From positions 1 through 64,000 of the forward strand of contig DALTWK010000008.1 in the NCBI GenBank assembly GCA_029987115.1: 64,000 nt of DNA, in the 5' to 3' direction. The notes under the pieces are model-generated. The model did not search any database. It had not been told where the DNA came from and saw nothing but the letters and a program-made list of their open reading frames with translations. This stretch comes from Methanocorpusculum sp. GTDB taxonomy: Archaea > Halobacteriota > Methanomicrobia > Methanomicrobiales > Methanocorpusculaceae. The position numbers were made by a program, and so were the translations under genes. Positions 1 through 7,932 of this stretch are shown here, piece after piece (position 1 is the stretch's first letter; each line of letters begins with the position of its first letter).

Positions 1-19
1 ACATTGTGCTCATTGCCAT
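1..19 (-). CDS. 5' end of a gene running off the left edge, probably a formylmethanofuran dehydrogenase subunit
   Basis: An ATG at the complement of 17-19 opens a reading frame beginning Met-Ala-Met-Ser-Thr-Met and leaves the window after six codons. A strong Shine-Dalgarno-like GGAGAGAGG (complement of 28-36) lies 8 bases upstream and nearly touches the stop codon of the ferredoxin gene before it, so the two are almost certainly co-transcribed. In methanogens the FwdG ferredoxin gene is followed by other fwd/fmd subunit genes, so a subunit such as FwdD is the best guess. Six residues cannot identify the product; only the start is seen here. Confidence 0.45.
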
Positions 20-36
20 AATTATTTCCTCTCTCC

Positions 37-309
37 TTAGTGGCCCTCTTCAGCAATCTTTGCTGCAGGAGCCTGCGATGCAACTAATTTGATAACGCTG
101 TACGGGCATGCTTCAACGCAAACACCACAACCTGCACAAAGTTCCTTGTTAACGTCAAGGGAAATTGCCTTGCCGTTCTGAACCTGGTAGATCTTGTCAG
201 TAGTGGCAGGATCTACAGTGCAGAGCTCGAGTGCGTTGACTGGACATGCTACGACACAGTTGTTACAACCTGTGCATCTTTCCATGTTGATATGCATTGC
301 AAATGCCAT
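37..309 (-). CDS. fwdG: 2x[4Fe-4S] ferredoxin, FwdG-like subunit of formylmethanofuran dehydrogenase
   Basis: A 90-residue protein with two complete 4Fe-4S motifs: CTGCNNCVVACP near residues 12-23 and CAGCGVCVEACP near residues 58-69. A short insert and an 'NGKAI' strand lie between them. Length, spacing and the CVVACPVNAL wording match the small FwdG/FmdG subunit, which passes electrons to the tungsten or molybdenum formylmethanofuran dehydrogenase in the first step of methanogenesis. The next gene on the same strand starts 17 bases after the stop with a strong ribosome site, consistent with a fwd operon. A generic ferredoxin cannot be excluded because the neighbouring subunits lie outside the window. 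Confidence 0.75.
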   Translation of the reverse strand: MAFAMHINMERCTGCNNCVVACPVNALELCTVDPATTDKIYQVQNGKAISLDVNKELCAGCGVCVEACPYSVIKLVASQAPAAKIAEEGH

Positions 310-737
310 TGCTTATATGCACCAGCCTTCGATAACTTAGATCGACTATTAATATTCGTTGACAAGTCTATAAATACGTTGTTGGATTGTTTTGAACAAT
401 ATTGGTGGGTAAGAGTGAATATCAAAGAATAAATAAATTCTCTAAGAGGGAAGAATAACTCAATACATATCCACGAATTTTTGATTTGAGGGGGGCAATA
501 CCCATTATCTCATATTTCCTCTAAATAGGAATCACATTTTCCTGATTCCACCGTTGTTATAGCAGGGTGTTTTTTTTCCGCGAAATAACTCCTTGTTTTT
601 CCCTATTTTCAAGATATTATTCGATACGTTTTTGATACATAACGGTGGGTAATTCATTGCCAAATTGATAGTAAAAAATCGATGAACTAATATAATAGTA
701 ACCGAAATAATTGTTAACGAAAATTTCGGTAATAATT
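310..737. other. 428-base divergent intergenic region
   Basis: This gap separates the leftward ferredoxin gene from the rightward marker-11 gene. It is AT-rich and holds no convincing reading frame. A TATA-like element for the leftward operon can be read in the complement of 367-378 (CGTATTTATAGA), about 60 bases before the ATG. Two copies of GGTGGGTAA (404-412 and 644-652), each preceded by ATACGTT (374-380 and 624-630), are the only repeated words noted. They could be regulator sites, but nothing else supports that. Confidence 0.5.
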
Positions 738-1694
738 ATGACCATTACATTAACACCAGATAAAGTAAAGGAAAAATTCGGACCCATGTTCTGTCATCAA
801 CTTCTGGTGATGACTGATGAAAAAAATGGTATTGCAGAAATCCACGAAGAGTGTCATTCCCGCGGCCCTATTGAATGGGATCATATGAACAGGCGTCGGG
901 CAGGAGGAGCACTTCTAAATGCCACAACCGTAGGGACACATATGACGATGACAGCAAAACTCGGAACCCATCCAATAAAATTTGGACCATCGGATACTGA
1001 ATTAGGTGGCCAAGCATTGGAAGCAGTAGTTGTCAAGAAGAATGAGGTACATACATCTTGGGCCGGAGCTGCGGGAGCTGGTGTGGGGGTTGCTGCATGT
1101 CTTGCCCAAGCACCAGGTGTTATCAGAACGGAGTATTCATCCGAAAACGATCTTAACGTTGGCGGTGCAAATATCTGCAGAAGTACCATTATTCTCCCGA
1201 AATATGAGAAAATTACCTTTGGGATAGATGATACTGATACTAAAGAGGGGGGAGCAACATGGGTATTAGCTATGAAATGCGGAGAGGATTGTAAAATAGA
1301 TGGCGCAATTTTCCTATCAATGCGCATTATTCAGCTAAATCCAAAAGCACCAAACAAGACCACAAACTGTACTGGATCAGTTATCACCTTCGCAGTACTC
1401 CCAGAGAAAAAAGAGGAACTCATATCTTTTGTGAAAGAATATGTCGAATCCAGGACACGTAGCCCGGATACAGGAATCTGCTATTATGAGGGATTAATCC
1501 TACCACAGTCACCATTCCGGGATAAAATAAAAACAGAACTTCTAACCACCGAATATGCAAACGAAGAAGCAAAGAGAATCAACGTTACATTTATTGACTC
1601 TGCAAACAGTAAAGGACGTATCGGATCGCTCGGAGCATTACTTTGGGCTAACGATGGTGTGGAAGCAGCCGGTCTTTACGGCGAAAAACCATAA
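738..1694 (+). CDS. Methanogenesis marker protein 11
   Basis: A 318-residue protein recognised as methanogenesis marker 11, a family found essentially only in methanogens and of unsettled function. The C-terminal half has the FGIDDTDTKEGGATW segment near residue 160, the same GIDDTD signature seen in the TiaS-type DUF1743 fold, followed by NPKAPNKTTNC. The relation suggests nucleotide or RNA chemistry, but this is inference. The frame is open back to a TTG at 711; I chose the ATG at 738 because the extra nine residues are not family-like. A run of nine T residues at 1697-1705 just past the stop is a probable terminator. Confidence 0.85.
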   Translation: MTITLTPDKVKEKFGPMFCHQLLVMTDEKNGIAEIHEECHSRGPIEWDHMNRRRAGGALLNATTVGTHMTMTAKLGTHPIKFGPSDTELGGQALEAVVVKKNEVHTSWAGAAGAGVGVAACLAQAPGVIRTEYSSENDLNVGGANICRSTIILPKYEKITFGIDDTDTKEGGATWVLAMKCGEDCKIDGAIFLSMRIIQLNPKAPNKTTNCTGSVITFAVLPEKKEELISFVKEYVESRTRSPDTGICYYEGLILPQSPFRDKIKTELLTTEYANEEAKRINVTFIDSANSKGRIGSLGALLWANDGVEAAGLYGEKP

Positions 1695-1696
1695 TC

Positions 1697-1705
1697 TTTT
1701 TTTTT
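1697..1705 (+). terminator. Poly-T terminator after marker-11 gene
   Basis: Nine consecutive T residues begin two bases after the stop codon, the usual archaeal intrinsic termination signal, with no hairpin needed. The next gene starts 46 bases further on, so termination may be partial. Confidence 0.5.
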
Positions 1706-1751
1706 CAATCAATCGGCAAAACTATAGTTCTTAGCCACTAATAGTTACTAT

Positions 1752-1985
1752 ATGTGGGACTCACTAAAAGAGCAAATTGCTGAGGTGGGATCAGCTAAAA
1801 TCACCGGTGCTGACTCATCCTCCTTCATTAAAGATGGAGAAACAATCTTCGTGTATGAAGGCCATAAACTCCTGATTCCAATTTCGGAAAACTCAGCCGT
1901 AAATATTCACCATATAGGCGGAGGAACTGTTAAACTGACTTTTAAATTCATAGAAGCACTCGGTAAAATCGAAAAACCGGAGTGA
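1752..1985 (+). CDS. Conserved small protein of unknown function
   Basis: A 77-residue protein I do not recognise. It is mildly acidic and hydrophilic, with alternating beta-like stretches (ETIFVYEGHKLLIPIS, then VNIHHIGGG, then VKLTFKF) and no cysteines, membrane segment or signal peptide. It starts at an ATG and its stop lies three bases before the start of the endonuclease IV gene, so the two are almost certainly one transcript and probably translationally coupled. The link to DNA repair rests only on that arrangement. Confidence 0.6.
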   Translation: MWDSLKEQIAEVGSAKITGADSSSFIKDGETIFVYEGHKLLIPISENSAVNIHHIGGGTVKLTFKFIEALGKIEKPE

Positions 1986-1988
1986 AAT

Positions 1989-2834
1989 ATGGTAAAACTT
2001 GGATTTCATGTGTCCATTGCAGGTTCTTTATCTCTGGCCTTTGCGCGAGCAAAAGACCTAAATTGTGATACATTTCAGATTTTCACAAGAAGTCCACGTA
2101 TTTGGGCAACAAAACCAATATCGAGTAATGAAGCAGAATCTTTCAAAGAAAGATTAACAGTCACAGGTATTGAACCTGTAATTGATCACATGCCATATCT
2201 ACCAAATCTTGCTGCAGAAAAACCGGACATCTATAACAAATCAATAGATACTCTTGCAGAAGAATTGTCTCGCTGTAACCAACTTGGAATTCCCTATCTA
2301 GTAACCCATTTGGGACATCACGGAAAAGAGGATGGTCATAAAAAAGGACAAGAAAAAGTAATAGAAGCTATTGGAAAAGCTCTGGACGATAGTATCGGAA
2401 GCACTATGTTATTGTTGGAAAATACAGCAAACGAAAAAAACACAGTAGGTGGGACATTCACCGATGTCGGGATAATTGCTGATGGAATCGGAGATAAAAC
2501 TAGAATTGGATTCTGTTTTGACACTTGTCATGCCGGAGCTGCGGGATATGACATTCCTGGTTTCGGAGCGGAAACTGTATTTGGATGGTTTTCTGATGAA
2601 GCAGGTGGTCTCGACAGATTGAAAGTTATCCACCTAAATGACATGAAAGGTGGTATCGGTTCCCACCTAGACCGCCATGAACACATAGGTCTTGGGACGC
2701 TGGGGGAAGCATGTATAAAAGACATTTTATCGTATGAAAAAATCTCTCATTGTTCCTTTATTATGGAGACCCCAACAAACGAAATCCGCGGGGATAAAGA
2801 AAATATGGAGATAGCTCGTCTCCTCTCCACGTAA
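1989..2834 (+). CDS. nfo: Endonuclease IV (AP endonuclease), TIM-barrel, zinc-dependent
   Basis: A 281-residue protein with the endonuclease IV layout: LGFHVSIAGSL at the N-terminus, DTFQIFTRSPR, VTHLGHHG, LLLENTANE, GFCFDTCHAGAAGYD near residue 175, HLNDMKGGIGSHLDRHEHIGLG near residue 215, and a terminal IMETP. These His, Asp and Glu residues are the trinuclear zinc ligands of the family. The enzyme cuts 5' to abasic sites in base-excision repair in the cytoplasm. Length matches the family (about 280). It follows a small unknown gene by three bases. Confidence 0.95.
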   Translation: MVKLGFHVSIAGSLSLAFARAKDLNCDTFQIFTRSPRIWATKPISSNEAESFKERLTVTGIEPVIDHMPYLPNLAAEKPDIYNKSIDTLAEELSRCNQLGIPYLVTHLGHHGKEDGHKKGQEKVIEAIGKALDDSIGSTMLLLENTANEKNTVGGTFTDVGIIADGIGDKTRIGFCFDTCHAGAAGYDIPGFGAETVFGWFSDEAGGLDRLKVIHLNDMKGGIGSHLDRHEHIGLGTLGEACIKDILSYEKISHCSFIMETPTNEIRGDKENMEIARLLST

Positions 2835-2846
2835 TTTTACAGAAAG

Positions 2847-2931
2847 TGCGAAGGAAGGGATTCGAACCCCAGAACTCCTACGAGATTAGCCCCTGAAGCT
2901 AACGCCGTTGACCTGGCTTGGCTACCTTCGC
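2847..2931 (-). tRNA. tRNA-Leu (anticodon CAG)
   Basis: On the complement the acceptor stem GCGAAGG (2931-2925) pairs with CCTTCGC (2854-2848), leaving discriminator A at 2847. The anticodon stem TTAGC/GCTAA encloses a seven-base loop with CAG at its centre. A long variable arm between anticodon and T arms gives the class II shape expected for leucine, and the T loop TTCGAAT is canonical. The 85-base gene has no intron and no encoded CCA. Confidence 0.93.
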
Positions 2932-2990
2932 TTAAAAGTGCTTTAAAAAATAGGTGTTACTAGCAAATAAAGCTAGTGTTTTTTCGATGA

Positions 2991-4322
2991 TTAATATGTT
3001 GCGAGATAGCGTTTTATTTCCCAATCTGTAATAGATTTTGAGAAATCAGACCATTCAAGTTCTGCAATGCGTTTAATCTGACCCACAACATGTTCACCAA
3101 GGACCTTGCAGATTAATTTATCCTTCAATAATGCATAATTGGATTCCTGCAGACTCCAAGGTAGGCATCTTATCCCCTTTTCTTCCCTCTCTTCTTGGGT
3201 CATCCTGAAGATATTTTCTTCTATTCCCTCCGGAGGTTCAATCTTTTTCATAATCCCCTCCATACCTGCAGCGAGCATGACTGCAAATGTGAGATATGGA
3301 TTGCAGGTTGGATCGGGACTTCGTAGTTCCGCACGTGTGCTTTTTCCCCGTGCAGATGGAACACGAATCAATGCGGAGCGATTCATGGCAGACCAACCGA
3401 CATACACCGGAGCCTCATATCCTGGAATTAAACGTTTATAGGAGTTGATTGTCGGATTAGCAATACGCGTTATGCCATCAATATGGTTTAATAGTCCCCC
3501 TATGAAATATCGTGCGTCATCAGATAGTTGATTTTCTCCATTGGGATCAAAAAATGCATTTTGTCCATCTTTCATCAACGAACAGTTCACGTGCATACCA
3601 GAACCATTAATCCCATAGATTGGCTTGGGCATGAATGTGGCATGAAGTCCGTGTTTTAATGCAAGAGTTTTGGCAGCAAACTTAAAAGTTACTACTTTAT
3701 CTGCCATGGATAGTGCATCCCCATACGTAAAATCAATCTCATGTTGAGACGGGGCAACCTCATGATGTGATGCCTCGATGTTGAAACCCATTTCTGAAAG
3801 TTGAGTTACCAAATCACGCCTGACAGCCTCACCGGGATCAGTTGGTGTTTGATCAAAATAACTTGCATGATCCTGATGATTTACAGTAGCATGCCCTCTT
3901 TCATCGAGACGAAATAGGAAAAACTCCATTTCCGGACCAACATTAAACAGATAACCAAGTTCTGCCGCTTTTTTCATTTCTTCCCGTAAAATATAACGAG
4001 GATCTCCGGTAAATGGTTCCCCATGCGTGGTATAAACATCACAAATGAAACGAGCAACACGATATTCTGAATCTGACCACGGAATTATCTGATATGTTGT
4101 TGATTCCGGTTTCAAAAGCATATCGGACTCTTCCAGACGAGCGAATCCCTGAATTGAAGAACCATCAAAACTAATTCCGTCAGTGAGAGCCTTTTCCATC
4201 CGTTTGGTTGGAATTGCCACGTTCTTCGGTTTTCCTTCTAAATCAGAGAACTGTAAAAGAACCGACTTTACCTTATCTTCCTCAAGTCGTTCGAGGATAT
4301 TGCCGATAGTATCGGAAACCAT
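2991..4322 (-). CDS. glnA: Glutamine synthetase type I
   Basis: A 443-residue glutamine synthetase, which condenses glutamate and ammonia with ATP. Visible motifs are the beta-grasp DGSSIQGFARLEESD near residue 50, the glutamate-rich metal site GPEMEFFLF, the ATP region MPKPIYGINGSGMH, and NPTINSYKRLIPGYEAPVY followed by NRSALIRVP. The frame extends upstream to 4370, but the ATG at 4322 gives the usual N-terminus (MVSDTIGNI). The gene is transcribed divergently from the gene at 4419. gdhA, the other main ammonia-assimilation enzyme, lies 1.2 kb away, so this is a nitrogen-assimilation neighbourhood. Confidence 0.96.
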   Translation of the reverse strand: MVSDTIGNILERLEEDKVKSVLLQFSDLEGKPKNVAIPTKRMEKALTDGISFDGSSIQGFARLEESDMLLKPESTTYQIIPWSDSEYRVARFICDVYTTHGEPFTGDPRYILREEMKKAAELGYLFNVGPEMEFFLFRLDERGHATVNHQDHASYFDQTPTDPGEAVRRDLVTQLSEMGFNIEASHHEVAPSQHEIDFTYGDALSMADKVVTFKFAAKTLALKHGLHATFMPKPIYGINGSGMHVNCSLMKDGQNAFFDPNGENQLSDDARYFIGGLLNHIDGITRIANPTINSYKRLIPGYEAPVYVGWSAMNRSALIRVPSARGKSTRAELRSPDPTCNPYLTFAVMLAAGMEGIMKKIEPPEGIEENIFRMTQEEREEKGIRCLPWSLQESNYALLKDKLICKVLGEHVVGQIKRIAELEWSDFSKSITDWEIKRYLATY

Positions 4323-4418
4323 GATACTATATATCTCTGTGCTGAAGTATAAATCAGAAGGTAGCAACACATACCGCTGTCTTTAAATGGCACGACACCA
4401 CATCTAAAATGAGAAACA

Positions 4419-5057
4419 ATGGCCGCAAAAAAAACAAAAAAAGAAACTCCTGTTGAAGATGCTCCGAAACTCTTCTATATTTTCTACAATCAGGAACGCT
4501 GGGATAACTGGCTTCGATCCTTAAAGGATGCAAATTGGGATGATGATGAAAATAGTGATGAAATGCCAGAAGGGTTCAGACTCCTAGATGGGTTATCAGA
4601 TGATATCACACTTGCAATAATAAAAATCATCCGCCTATATCAGAATAAACGTTTCACGCTTGCAGAATCTCAGAATAAGATTCGCGATGTTGAAACTATT
4701 ATAATGAATCAGGTTGACGATGAGATACTTGCAGAAATAATTGGATCGATGCAGATATCAATGATGGTCCTATTCTCAGCAGCCCAGAAATATCTGGAAG
4801 AGAGTTTCCCTGCGGCGGAAACTATTAAAGACCTGGTAAAAGAAGGAAGAAAAATAGCAGACAAAGATCCAGAAAAAGCCCTTGATATCGCTTCATCTAT
4901 AGGATCTGCAGTAATAAACGGGGCAACATGCTGCGGGAAATATGTTAAAGACACAGATGAACCGACATTGTTCGATGAGTGGCTTGTAGAAGTGGAACGC
5001 ATTTCGGATGCGTGCAAATCTCTAAAAGACTTTGATGAAGTTGCCGGTGAGGTATGA
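4419..5057 (+). CDS. DUF2150-like archaeal protein
   Basis: A 212-residue, acidic, mostly helical soluble protein. After a lysine-rich start it has FYIFYNQERWDNWLRSLKDA near residue 20, then long amphipathic helices to the end. There is no membrane segment and no catalytic motif. The pattern resembles the DUF2150 family of methanogens, which I recognise only from general sequence character; function is unknown. Its last four bases (ATGA) overlap the start of the next gene, so the pair is translationally coupled. Confidence 0.6.
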   Translation: MAAKKTKKETPVEDAPKLFYIFYNQERWDNWLRSLKDANWDDDENSDEMPEGFRLLDGLSDDITLAIIKIIRLYQNKRFTLAESQNKIRDVETIIMNQVDDEILAEIIGSMQISMMVLFSAAQKYLEESFPAAETIKDLVKEGRKIADKDPEKALDIASSIGSAVINGATCCGKYVKDTDEPTLFDEWLVEVERISDACKSLKDFDEVAGEV

Positions 5058-5506
5058 TTGCTTCCCGAGCGAGATTTCGCTACATAAAAAAACTACAGCG
5101 CGTTGCTGGATTTCGTCTCCCGGATAATGCTTTCCATCCAGCAAATTTGGAAGCAATATCCGGATCTATGAATATAGATAGTCTTGATCCGGGTACTCGT
5201 GATCAGATTCTTCGTTTTTTCAAAGATTTTCTCGAATGTAATTGTAAAGATTCACCACTCTGTGGATGCCCAGAACGTAAATTTGTCATATGTATCTTGG
5301 AACTCAGAGAAATGGGATTGAATCATAAAGAAATATCCCGTCATCTCCTCGACGAATATGGAATCGAACTCTTCCCCGCAGATATCTTAAGTTTTCTTGA
5401 AGATTCAGTACACCTTTTAGAAGCAATTCGTTCTGTTGCCGAACTAGCAGATGAGCGGGAATTAGTTGATAAAACCAGTCAACATATCAAAGATATAGCC
5501 AGATAA
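5054..5506 (+). CDS. Small cysteine-cluster protein resembling the C-terminal DUF5814 module of archaeal helicases
   Basis: A 150-residue protein. The middle carries a compact cysteine group, FLECNCKDSPLCGCPERKF near residues 57-75, followed by ILELREMGLNHKEISRHLLDEYGIELFPADILSFLEDSVHLLEAI. This layout (CxCxxxxxCxC, then a helical 'LRxxG' and 'DxLSFLDxxVxxLEAI') is like the domain found at the C-terminus of certain archaeal superfamily II helicases; here it stands alone with no helicase motifs. That assignment is by eye. It overlaps the DUF2150-like gene by four bases. The cysteines could bind zinc. Confidence 0.55.
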   Translation: MIASRARFRYIKKLQRVAGFRLPDNAFHPANLEAISGSMNIDSLDPGTRDQILRFFKDFLECNCKDSPLCGCPERKFVICILELREMGLNHKEISRHLLDEYGIELFPADILSFLEDSVHLLEAIRSVAELADERELVDKTSQHIKDIAR

Positions 5507-5556
5507 AAGATACCTTTTTTGATATTATCAAATATTTCTTATGAAAAAAGAAGGGA

Positions 5557-6807
5557 TTATGCCCATCCACGGGCCTTCATTCCCTCAACTACACGAGCAA
5601 CAGAAACAACATATGCTGCCTGTCTCATATTAATCTTGTATTTCAGAGAGGCATCATAAACACTGTTATATGCTTTAGTCATTGCTTCATCGAGTTTGGC
5701 ATAGACATCATCGAGACTCCAATAATGCATGTACATGTTCTGTACCATCTCGTAATATGACACAGTTACTCCTCCTGCATTACAGAGGAAATCTGGAATG
5801 ACATGAACACCTTTTTCGTAAAGAATTGCATCAGCACCAGGTGTTGTTGGGCCATTGGCAAGTTCCATGAGAATTTTTGCCTGAACATTCTTCACGACAT
5901 TTTCATTGATTGCTCCCTCATCAGGTGCTGCTGCAACAATAACATCCACAGGAAGACCAAGAATATCTTCGTTAGTTAATTTAGCAAGTCCATTATATCC
6001 AACAACGGATTTGGTAGCTTTTTTGTGTTCGTTTACTGCCTTGATATCAAGACCTGCTGGATCATAACATCCACCTTTGGAATCAGTAACTGCTACAATT
6101 TTTCCACCAAACATTTCCTGCGCAAGAGATGCTGCAAAGTTTCCTGCGTTTCCAAATCCAATAATCGCAAAGGATGCTCCCTTCAAATTGAAGTTCAGTT
6201 TCTTTGCTGCTTCACGCAGAGTGTACATTCCACCTTTTGCCGTTGCATCTCCGCGTCCAAGCGATCCACCGATACCGACAGGTTTTCCGGTTACAACACC
6301 GAACTGATTCTTGCCACGAATAATTGAATACTCATCCATCATCCATGCCATAATCTGGCCGTTCGTATATACATCTGGAGCAGGGACATCCATATCCGGA
6401 CCAATATTCTGCCAAAGTGCACGAACATATCCACGGGATAATCTTTCAAGTTCACCCTGGGACATCTCCTTCGGATTGCAAATGATACCTCCTTTTCCTC
6501 CACCGAGCGGAAGTCCGATTACTGCTGCTTTCCATGTCATCCACATGGATAAGGCCCTTACAGTATCAATTGTCTCATTGGGGTGATAACGGATACCTCC
6601 TTTGTATGGACCAAGAGCGTTATTATGCTGAACACGGAATCCTTGGAAAACCTTGATACTTCCATCATCCATCTTCACCGGAATAGAAACCTGAATCTGA
6701 CGCTGAGGCTGCATAAGGATATCAACGACACCCTGTTCGAGATTGAGAATCTTTGCACAGTCTAAAAGTTGTTGCTGTGCCATTTCAAACGGATTTACCG
6801 TAGACAT
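5557..6807 (-). CDS. gdhA: Glu/Leu/Phe/Val dehydrogenase family, glutamate dehydrogenase
   Basis: A 416-residue glutamate dehydrogenase of the hexameric class, interconverting glutamate and 2-oxoglutarate plus ammonia. Seen are the substrate region GPYKGGIRYHP, the catalytic lysine region LPLGGGKGGI, VPAPDVYTNG, and the Rossmann dinucleotide site GFGNAGNFAA near residue 220. The open frame runs up to 6867, but the ATG at 6807 (MSTVNPFEMAQ) matches usual N-termini. The dinucleotide preference cannot be read reliably. It lies 1.2 kb from glnA. Confidence 0.93.
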   Translation of the reverse strand: MSTVNPFEMAQQQLLDCAKILNLEQGVVDILMQPQRQIQVSIPVKMDDGSIKVFQGFRVQHNNALGPYKGGIRYHPNETIDTVRALSMWMTWKAAVIGLPLGGGKGGIICNPKEMSQGELERLSRGYVRALWQNIGPDMDVPAPDVYTNGQIMAWMMDEYSIIRGKNQFGVVTGKPVGIGGSLGRGDATAKGGMYTLREAAKKLNFNLKGASFAIIGFGNAGNFAASLAQEMFGGKIVAVTDSKGGCYDPAGLDIKAVNEHKKATKSVVGYNGLAKLTNEDILGLPVDVIVAAAPDEGAINENVVKNVQAKILMELANGPTTPGADAILYEKGVHVIPDFLCNAGGVTVSYYEMVQNMYMHYWSLDDVYAKLDEAMTKAYNSVYDASLKYKINMRQAAYVVSVARVVEGMKARGWA

Positions 6808-6920
6808 TAGTTGTTTCCTGCCATTTTTGCTCAGGGGTCTTACAAATGCCCTCTCGCTTTGTGACATGTAATGTTTGTATCAGAAAATAATAAAACATGT
6901 CATGGCCCAATATAGAAATT

Positions 6921-7358
6921 TCAAAATGAATCCCCCACAATATTACAACGAACGGACAATCCAAGACTGGAAAAGGCAGATTCAATCTCTTTGAATGGTT
7001 CGTTTTCTCGATAGAAGAGATGACTTTTGCAATCGCAATCTGAACACCCAAATCCAAAAACTGATTTTCCCCCAATAGCATGAGCAAGTGCGCACTCAAG
7101 ACGTTTGTCTGTTTCCGCACAGAAAGTGGCAACAATCGGGGCGATACTGTCCAAATAATCTATATGCCACTTTGGTTTCATGTATTTTTCTTGGGAGAAA
7201 CGCAAGTGACGTTTTACACGCGACAATCCTCCAGATCCAAGAGCGGAACCAACATAAAGATAATAACCCGGCTCAAAATCAAGTTCACCAAGGGCTCCTA
7301 TACGAATTTTATTCAATGTTGTAAGACGGAGAACCAGGCAGTATATCCCTTTAGACAT
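6921..7358 (-). CDS. DUF123 / GIY-YIG nuclease family protein
   Basis: A 145-residue protein of the COG1833 (DUF123) type, related to the GIY-YIG nuclease fold. It opens with KGIYCLVLRL, has GYYLYVGSALGSGGLSRVKRHLR near residues 31-53 (the GYY-YVG core and arginine helix), and WHIDYLD. The C-terminal FGFGCSDCDCKSHLFY supplies a cysteine cluster with a conserved SHL. Family members are presumed DNA-acting, but their biological role is not established. Its start overlaps the end of the metallo-hydrolase gene by eight bases, in a three-gene leftward operon. Confidence 0.8.
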   Translation of the reverse strand: MSKGIYCLVLRLTTLNKIRIGALGELDFEPGYYLYVGSALGSGGLSRVKRHLRFSQEKYMKPKWHIDYLDSIAPIVATFCAETDKRLECALAHAIGGKSVFGFGCSDCDCKSHLFYRENEPFKEIESAFSSLGLSVRCNIVGDSF

Positions 7359-7932
7359 TCTTTAAAGACTGTTGAAGATGTTTTTGAGCTCCACTTACGA
7401 GTGGCTCACCATGACCACACCAAAGTGATTCCACAGTCAATTCATTCAAACGTTGAAGCGACAAACGCATTTCTTCATCATTTCCAGTTGGGAGATCGGT
7501 TCTCCCGTACGAACCGAATGGGAACACAGTATCTCCAGAAATCAGGATGTTTTCACGATAAAGACAAATACTCCCGCGGGTATGACCTGGGGTGTGATAA
7601 ACAGTAAAACCCTCTATTACATCACCGTTGTGAAGAACCGAAGCTTTCACTTTTGGTTGTGCGGAACCGAAATGTCCACATAAGGACAGAGATGGATTGG
7701 TCAGAAATTCATTATCTTCTGCACCAATAAATATTTCAGCGTCGCAGAGATCAGCAATTTCCTGAGCATGAACAATGTGATCATAATGACCGTGAGTCAA
7801 AATTATTTTTGTAATCTGATTTTTATAGGGTATAATACGGTCGGTATTTACCCCTGCATCAATCAACAGATTATCAAAAATATAGGAATTAGCCTGCCAC
7901 ACACGCCCGGGCAAATAAATTGGAGTTGTCAT
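7351..7932 (-). CDS. MBL-fold metallo-hydrolase (glyoxalase II-like)
   Basis: A 193-residue compact metallo-beta-lactamase-fold hydrolase. THGHYDHIVH near residue 46 gives the HxHxDH metal motif; a later metal histidine is in YHTPGHTRGS, the bridging Asp in ISGDTVF, and the final His in WCGHGEP. The substrate is not deducible; glyoxalase II-like thioesterases share this plan. It is the second gene of the leftward operon, overlapping the upstream lipoprotein gene by four bases and the downstream DUF123 gene by eight. Confidence 0.85.
   Translation of the reverse strand: MTTPIYLPGRVWQANSYIFDNLLIDAGVNTDRIIPYKNQITKIILTHGHYDHIVHAQEIADLCDAEIFIGAEDNEFLTNPSLSLCGHFGSAQPKVKASVLHNGDVIEGFTVYHTPGHTRGSICLYRENILISGDTVFPFGSYGRTDLPTGNDEEMRLSLQRLNELTVESLWCGHGEPLVSGAQKHLQQSLKNV

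Noticed and set aside
711..737. TTG start for the marker-11 gene
   Set aside because: The added nine residues are not family-like and an ATG follows at 738.
881..1327. A 148-codon minus-strand frame inside the marker-11 gene
   Set aside because: It is opposite a recognised methanogen protein and looks like a shadow frame.
6785..7135. A 116-codon minus-strand frame bridging gdhA and the DUF123 gene
   Set aside because: It overlaps both recognised genes out of frame and has no family features.
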